Shown piece by piece: positions 58,986 to 64,000 of a DNA stretch of 64,000 nucleotides. This stretch comes from Enoplolaimus lenunculus. Taxonomy: Eukaryota > Nematoda > Enoplea > Enoplida > Thoracostomopsidae. The notes below the pieces were generated by a model that was given only the letters and a program-made list of their open reading frames with translations, was not told where the DNA came from and searched no databases. The DNA lies in NCBI GenBank assembly GCA_030248215.1, contig JASANG010003805.1, positions 230,001 through 294,000 of the forward strand. Reading direction: 5' to 3'. A program made the position numbers and the translations under genes. Each line of letters starts with the position of its first letter. Position 1 is the stretch's first letter.

Positions 58986-59395
58986 CAGGGTGCAACCGGA
59001 ATTACAATTTACCGGAACCGGAATTTGAAAATTTTACCGGAACCGGAACCGGAAAGTGAAAAATGCATTTCACCAATTTCATTTTAATCTTATTTTTTGC
59101 TCTATTATTTGTGAAATAACCTTAGTCGAGCATAGGTATTTATTTTAATAATTTGTTGTATTTTAGATTTTCATCATTGACTGAAGTGAAATCCACCATC
59201 AATGGCTTATATTCGGAGTACAAGTGGCTTTCTAAAGAGATTCTTAAAAATTAGCAAAGTTAAGAAAACGGCCAAATTATAACACCGGACTTTTTAAATC
59301 CGGTAAAAATTTACCGGAACCGGAAGGTGAAAATGTGCCGGAACCGGAAGGTGAAAATATGCCGAAACCGGAACCGGAATTCCGGTTGCACCCTG
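58986..59395. repeat. hAT-like MITE with CCGGAACCGGAA subterminal repeats
   Basis: A 410-bp element, ends CAGGGTGCAACCGGAATT and AATTCCGGTTGCACCCTG, flanked by CCCATAGA (58978-58985) and CCCACAGA (59396-59403), an 8-bp duplication with one change. Subterminal CCGGAACCGGAA phrases run inward from both ends. A partial inverted relative lies at about 21680-21804. Confidence 0.85.
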
Positions 59396-59468
59396 CCCAC
59401 AGATTATTGTACGTAAATAGTGTCTCGAAAATTTGAAAGTATATATATGTATATATACGTATATTATG

Positions 59469-59722
59469 CACTGTTAATTTCAATGAGTTGATTTTAACTC
59501 AGAATGAGTTGAATCACTCTATCTGAGTTAGGACTTTCAGAACTCAGAATTTTGTATTAATTCAATTCATTCTGAATTAATTAATAAACTCACCCAGAGT
59601 CTCGTGAACTCAGAGTATACAAATCAACTCAACTCAGACTTAGTTAATATTTACCGATATTAGTTCGGAAATAACTAACTCGCCAGCTGAATTGATTAAT
59701 CAACTCATTGGAATTTAGAGTG
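59469..59722. repeat. Family E MITE copy 5, in SIX1/2 intron 1
   Basis: CACTGTTAATTTCAATGAGT at the left, TTGGAATTTAGAGTG at the right, followed by TA. Confidence 0.75.
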
Positions 59723-59830
59723 TACGCTATTCAGTGGCCTCATGGCAAGTTTTTCAAATAATTATTGCATGAAATTTTGGGTCAAGCAATGTGTGTAAAC
59801 TGCAAAATAAAACATGTTTCGCTGTTTCAG

Positions 59831-60038
59831 AATCAAAAGAAGATTCGCAGGCTTGTAAATCCGAAAACAGTCCTTTAACACCTCTCAAATCGGACCAAAG
59901 ATCTGTGCTACCAATTGCGTCTTGCAGCAACGCCGAGTTGGCAACTATTAATCAAACTACAGACCAACAACATCATCATCAACAACAACAACTGCAACAA
60001 CAACCGCAGCAACAGCAACAGCAGCAACAACAACAACC

Positions 60039-60069
<31 letters not shown>

Positions 60070-60707
60070 CTGACGTCATGTGATCCTTTGGATCCAATCA
60101 GAACTACATATGCAGAAACTGAAATAAATTCGTTAGACTTTTCACAAAGGACCGTATCGAGCGCAATAAATTGCTCCGCAACACCTTCTGAGCCAAAATA
60201 TTCTGACCCCCTTTCGAACACAAGCAATTATTCAGTGACCGCTCATGAATCTATCAAATACTCAGGGGGAACCCTTGAGCCAGGAATTAATTATTCAGCA
60301 AACAGTCACGACTCCTCAAACTTTACCGAGACGGACCCTCGACAGATGTATACAGGAGTTATCAACAGCCATCTGGTAGGTAGTACGTTGAAATCGATTC
60401 CTGGAAACTCCGGCAGTAGTGCAAACAACAACAACAACAATATTAATAATAATAGTAATAACAATAATAATAATAATAACAACAATAATAATAGTAACTT
60501 CGGCTTCACTCAAGAACAAGTTGCGTGTGTTTGTGAAGTGTTACAACAGTCAAATAACACTGAACGCCTTGCGCGATTTTTATGGTCGCTGCCACAGTGT
60601 GAAGCGCTACAAAATAACGAATCTGTGCTTAAAGCGAAAGCTGTGGTCGCCTATCATCGCGGCAACTACAAAGAATTGTACCGTATACTGGAAACGTATA
60701 CATTTAG
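59831..60707 (+). CDS. SIX1/2: SIX1/2 homeobox gene, exon 2 (polyQ, polyN, start of SIX domain)
   Basis: Bounded by GCTGTTTCAG and a donor (GTCAGT at 60708). It codes a Ser-rich stretch, a His/Gln tract with two runs of ten Gln (59967-60069), then Tyr-Ser phrases (KYSDP, NYSVT, KYSGG, NYSAN), and Asn runs (about 60424-60498). The SIX domain begins at residue 277 with [17 protein letters not shown] and continues [20 protein letters not shown] to the exon end. SIX proteins are transcription factors that bind Eya through the SIX domain and regulate sense-organ, muscle and kidney or placode-type development. The 276 residues ahead of the domain are far more than in vertebrate SIX1/2. The exon is read from the acceptor because the frame has no ATG upstream of it. 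Confidence 0.92.
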
Positions 60708-60709
60708 GT

Positions 60710-61081
60710 CAGTTTGTTGAAACCAAACGATAACTTTTAAATAGAAAACTTGAAATAAAAAAACAAGATTTCACTATAAAATTGAATAAAACAAATAAAG
60801 TTTCGTCAATTTTAAGATTTCTTTGCTCAAAAAATACTAATTTTATCAAAATCTCACAAAATATTTAAATTATCGTTCGGAATTGATTTTACCGACAGTT
60901 TGTTGAAACCAAACGATAACTTTTAAATAGAAAACTTGAAATAAAAAAACAAGATTTCACTATAAAATTGAATAAAACAAATAAAGTTTCGTCAATTTTA
61001 AGATTTCTTTGCTCAAAAAATACTAATTTTATCAAAATCTCACAAAATATTTAAATTATCGTTCGGAATTGATTTTACCGA
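60710..61081. repeat. Exact tandem duplication, 2 x 186 bp, at the SIX1/2 intron 2 start
   Basis: 60710-60895 and 60896-61081 appear identical. The unit starts CAGTTTGTTGAAACCAAACG, two bases after the exon 2 donor GT, and ends TTGATTTTACCGA. The unit length equals that of the duplication at 7366. Confidence 0.9.
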
Positions 61082-61194
61082 ATCCTCGATTCGTATTTGT
61101 CTGATTTCGCTAAACCGTGAAAATCCCAGTATTTTTGGCTCAAAATTTGTAAAAATCACAGAAGAATTTCTTTATATAAACCCATGTTAATTTT

Positions 61195-61499
61195 AAGCGT
61201 CTGTGGACTAAGCCTAATCCTAAACCTACAGTGCAAAAAACGGTGTCTCTCCGAAATAGGTTTTTCCGGACTACACGAACTGAGGCAAATTCGACTTCGT
61301 CACAGTCAAATTCGGCTCACGGAGCGATTGATTGAGTCGAATATGACTCGGTGAAGTAGAATTTTGTTTCAGTTTGTCTAGTCCTCAAAAGCCTATTTCG
61401 GAGAGAGTCAATTTGACTCACGATTTTTTGCACTGTATGTATAAACCTAACCATAAGCGTAACCTATAATATATACGCCAATTGCAATGGTAAACCTAA
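61195..61499. repeat. Family C remnant with a nested family F MITE, in SIX1/2 intron 2
   Basis: CTAAGCCTAATCCTAAACC before 61228 and TAAACCTAACCATAAGCGTA after 61436 are family C type; between them is the family F element. Confidence 0.55.
61229..61435. repeat. Family F foldback MITE, copy 2, TA duplication
   Basis: CAGTGCAAAAAACGGTG at the left and CACGATTTTTTGCACTG at the right, TA on both sides. The halves remain largely complementary but more diverged than in the copy at 53212. Confidence 0.8.
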
Positions 61500-61736
61500 A
61501 GGGTTGCGCATACTCGTGTCGCAGCGTCGCATGCCACCGCGCGTGATGTCAAAGAAAAATTGTCAAAAACCAAACTGTGCCGCGCGGCGCTGGACGACGC
61601 TGCGACATAACATCTAAAATTTACTTTTATTTGTGACGCACGACGCCGCGCGGCTGCCAACGGCCACATCCAGCAACGCGCAGTGGCAAACGGCGCTGCG
61701 CGGCGTTGCGTGGCACAGAAAAAATAGCGCAATCCT
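61500..61736. repeat. Family L GC-rich repeat, copy 2, in SIX1/2 intron 2
   Basis: AGGGTTGCGCATACTCG at the left, ATAGCGCAATCCT at the right, and internal words like GCGTCGCATGCC and GCGCGGCG that can pair across the centre. Confidence 0.7.
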
Positions 61737-61868
61737 AAGCTCCCATAGCTTGTTCATGTAATGCTATTAATCTGTAATTGTTCAACTTAACAAACTTAAT
61801 CAAATTTGAACCTAAATGTGTTCTGTAAACGTTCTTTTATAAAATCTTACTTTAATTAATTGTTTTAG

Positions 61869-61997
61869 GCCAGAAAATCATCCAAAACTGCAGTCACTCT
61901 GGCTTAAAGCTCACTATCAAGAGTCAGAAAAGCTACGCGGCAGACCGCTTGGTGCCGTTGGAAAGTATCGCGTGAGAAGAAAATTTCCGCTCCCAAG
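61869..61997 (+). CDS. SIX1/2: SIX1/2 homeobox gene, exon 3 (end of SIX domain)
   Basis: Acceptor TGTTTTAG, donor GTATGA. The frame continues [20 protein letters not shown] and [20 protein letters not shown], close to the SIX1/2 consensus as I know it. Both splice junctions fall inside Arg codons (AG/G and AG/A). It completes the SIX domain (about residues 277-388) just before the homeodomain. Confidence 0.95.
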
Positions 61998-62723
61998 GTA
62001 TGAAAATTAAATTTTAACTTGAAAACGAAATTGAAATTCAAAACGTTTGATGACGCAATATTTCGTTTTCGCTTTACCGCGACAACCATACCCCTACGCC
62101 CTAAGGGTGGAACCGGGGCCTCAGGGGCCGATTTACGTTAACTAAGCTTCTTGATCGCATCGGTCGCATGTTTTCTTTCACAATTACATATCAAACCCTC
62201 GCGTTTGTGCCCCCTGTTTTTGGATAAGTTGCTGCGCCTCTGGTTGATACCTCGCAAGCGTTGCACCATCTCTCACGCGGAGGGGGGCCTTGGATGCCCT
62301 AACCACGTCCCTGCGTTTTCACTCTGAACTGAATAATAGTATAAGCTTTGGTTCAGACTAATTAGTTCGCTTAGGGATTAATTTAAGGTATATTCATACG
62401 TTGAGGCTTATGCTTGAACGTACACCACATAAATCGTTATCATGTACCGCATTGAAGCGTACACTTTCTCTTAGCATAACCAGAACGTCTTAGGGCGGCG
62501 CTATACTTGTGCGGCGTTGCACGTCAAAAAGTTTGCTTAAAAATTGATAAGCTGTTCCATGCGGAGATAAACGTGCGTTGCGGTACTGTGACAGACGGCA
62601 CCGGACGACGACGGATGGCGGCGGACGTCACCAGATAATATAGCACCAAACTTAATTTCTAGCTACGCCTGTATCTTAAATTAAAATTAAAAAAATTAAA
62701 AAAATTCTGCCGGTCTGTTTCAG
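61998..62723 (+). other. SIX1/2 intron 3
   Basis: Contains a GC-rich unclassified stretch at about 62085-62320, a weak TTAGGC-type remnant at 62335-62450, and family L copy 3 at 62492-62647. Confidence 0.5.
62492..62647. repeat. Family L GC-rich repeat, copy 3
   Basis: AGGGCGGCGCTATACTTGTG at the left and AATATAGCACC at the right, with CGGACGACGACGGATGGCGG inside. Confidence 0.7.
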
Positions 62724-62927
62724 AGGCATTTGGGACGGCGAAGAAACGTCGTACTGCTTCAAAGAAAAAAGCCGACATTTACTCCGCGAATGGTACAACA
62801 GCAATCCGTATCCATCGCCGCGTGAGAAAAAAGAATTAGCTGAAATGACTGGATTAAGCACAACACAAGTGTCGAATTGGTTTAAAAATCGCCGACAACG
62901 AGATCGTGCCGCAGAAGCTAAAGAACG
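62724..62927 (+). CDS. SIX1/2: SIX1/2 homeobox gene, exon 4 (homeodomain)
   Basis: Acceptor CTGTTTCAG, donor GTAAGT. It codes the whole SIX-type homeodomain (about residues 390-449): [17 protein letters not shown], then [19 protein letters not shown] and [20 protein letters not shown]. The tetrapeptide ETSY marks the SIX1/2 subfamily (SIX4/5 and SIX3/6 differ here). Helix 3 WFKNRRQ is intact, with Asn at the DNA-contacting place. The first residue after the splice Arg is Gly where vertebrates have Thr. The exon ends in the middle of an Arg codon, so at least one more exon follows. Confidence 0.95.
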
Positions 62928-63090
62928 GTAAGTACCAACTGTTGATTTTTAATCATGTAGTGCCCCTATATGACCACCTTCTACCCAGCACCAAGGGAGC
63001 ATTACTCTGTAACGGCCCTAATCTGGTTAAATCAACGAATGATTCAACTTGCTCGTATCACAAAATTGTAAACACTTCCAAAACTTTCAG

Positions 63091-63106
63091 GCGGCATTCT
63101 CAGTAA
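63091..63106 (+). CDS. SIX1/2: SIX1/2, possible short terminal coding exon
   Basis: An acceptor CTTTCAG ends at 63090. Joined to exon 4 it adds Arg-Arg-His-Ser-Gln and a TAA at 63104-63106, giving a protein of about 461 residues that ends soon after the homeodomain. Vertebrate SIX1/2 have about 100 further residues, so this would be an unusually short tail. An alternative acceptor at 63343 (TTTCAAG) keeps the frame open into VSEMFADNPDTPDPACVNTL until family L copy 4 at 63439. The true last exon may instead lie beyond the window. Confidence 0.3.
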
Positions 63107-63438
63107 CGCAGAACGATTATGATCAAGGGGTTTCAACCAGGAAATCAGCAGCTATTAAGCCCAGAACGTGACAGCCATCCAATCTGATAAGCAGCCTCAC
63201 GTTTGATGGCAGTCAGTAGTTAAATGTGAAGCAGAGTACGTAGTTTAATAACCAAGCAAGCTAAGCGAGCAAGAAATAAATGCAATTGTTGTATCTAATG
63301 TTTAAATTGTAACATAAAATTTTCTGTTTTGCTGGGTTTCAAGGGTGTCAGAAATGTTTGCTGACAACCCAGACACCCCTGATCCTGCGTGCGTGAACAC
63401 TCTGGACACAGAATGTTTAGGAGTAACAGCAGATTTTG

Positions 63439-63609
63439 AGTGGCACTGTACTTGTCGTGCGGCACTGTCCGGTGCCGTCCGTCACCGTGCCGCAACATAC
63501 GGATCGTACGTGAGTCGACGTACGGTGACTGACGGCACTGGACGGCGCCGCACGAGAGACGTACGGTGACGGACAGCGCCGGACGTCTCCACAAATACAG
63601 CGCCACCTT
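63439..63609. repeat. Family L GC-rich repeat, copy 4
   Basis: AGTGGCACTGTACTTGTCGT at the left and ACAAATACAGCGCCACCTT at the right; the interior has serial GACGGC/GCCGTC words. It interrupts the possible 3' exon of SIX1/2. Confidence 0.7.
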
Positions 63610-63835
63610 ATTGCTTATATAGAAAATAGGGGAGCTACGATAAATCACGAGGAGATTTCGATGGATCATATTACTGATTAAGTGACCCAAATCGCGGATG
63701 TTCTGTCAGACGCAATTTCGGCCATGAAAAATGTGCTACCATCTAAGGATTTTAGGCTTTTAAGCAATAAAAATTTAATCGACAGTGCAATCGGCTGAAA
63801 CTGAAACTAATGATCATAGTCTGAAATTGCGTACT

Positions 63836-64000
63836 ATAGCAGCTATCACCAGTTAGTAATAGGTTATCAAATTGATGAACTTAGGAAATTATGACCGCAA
63901 AATTGGTTCAGAACTAGGGCTTAGTCAATTTCTGAAACGGGCTGAATTTCGAACGTCACCATTTATTGGTTTCAAAATTAATACGAGACTGATGACCAAC
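63836..64000 (+). repeat. Family K MITE copy, partial, runs to the edge
   Basis: AGCAGCTATCACCAGTTAGT and AATAGGTTATC resemble the left part of family K; the far end is outside the window. Confidence 0.4.

Larger units (their letters stand above)
58701..59830 (+). other. SIX1/2 intron 1, with two MITEs
   Basis: Holds the CCGGAA-rich hAT-like element at 58986-59395 and a family E MITE at 59469-59722; the remainder shows no conserved island by eye. Confidence 0.55.

Noticed and set aside
59791-59830. A start of the SIX1/2 protein at 59791
   Set aside because: The codon there is GTG, and GCTGTTTCAG at 59821-59830 is a good acceptor in phase with exon 1.
59979-60519. Long minus- and plus-strand frames of poly-Cys, poly-Leu or poly-Ile over 59979-60519
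   Set aside because: They are other-frame readings of the CAA/CAG and AAC/AAT runs in SIX1/2 exon 2.
63345-63569. A complete 74-codon gene
   Set aside because: The second half is family L repeat; only 63344-63438 might be coding, as a SIX1/2 exon.

Overview
This window comes from an AT-rich, repeat-rich animal nuclear genome. It holds a SIX1/2-class homeobox gene, a class A GPCR and the C-terminal part of a spartin-like protein. All three are split by GT-AG introns and embedded in dense non-autonomous DNA transposons. Poly-Gln and poly-Asn tracts, long TE-filled introns and about one recognisable gene per 20 kb suggest an invertebrate with a medium or large genome. I cannot name the phylum. 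TTAGGC, the nematode-type telomere unit, recurs inside one MITE family, but that does not identify the organism.

Layout. 1-1030 (minus): a large exon of a seven-transmembrane receptor covering TM1 to TM5, running off the left edge. 1.6-2.2 kb and 6.6-7.1 kb: two dimers of a TTAA-flanked MITE that carries a tRNA-like segment. 7.4-8.6 kb: an exact 186-bp tandem duplication, then a decayed retroviral-type integrase. 8.8-9.5 kb: an element full of CATATG-centred palindromes. 11-13.4 kb: hAT-like MITEs with 8-bp target duplications. 13.6-16.6 kb: a GC-rich, hairpin-rich block with candidate minus-strand exons of unknown identity. 17-38 kb: mostly non-coding, with many MITEs and one nested pair at 31.2-31.7 kb. 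39-40.9 kb (plus): the last two exons of the spartin-like gene. 42.5-43.9 kb: a perfect 190-bp inverted repeat next to a 141-bp tract made only of A and C. 45.9-47.0 kb: a three-level nest of MITEs. 48-58 kb: more MITE families. 58.5-63.1 kb or beyond (plus): the SIX1/2 gene, with exons at 58541-58700, 59831-60707, 61869-61997, 62724-62927 and an unresolved last exon.

The three recognisable genes have no evident functional link; they are ordinary neighbours in a genome shaped by small DNA transposons. At least twelve MITE families (A to N here) can be defined by eye from inverted ends and target duplications, and they account for most short open frames. All calls rest on reading alone: no database search, alignment or gene-finder was run.
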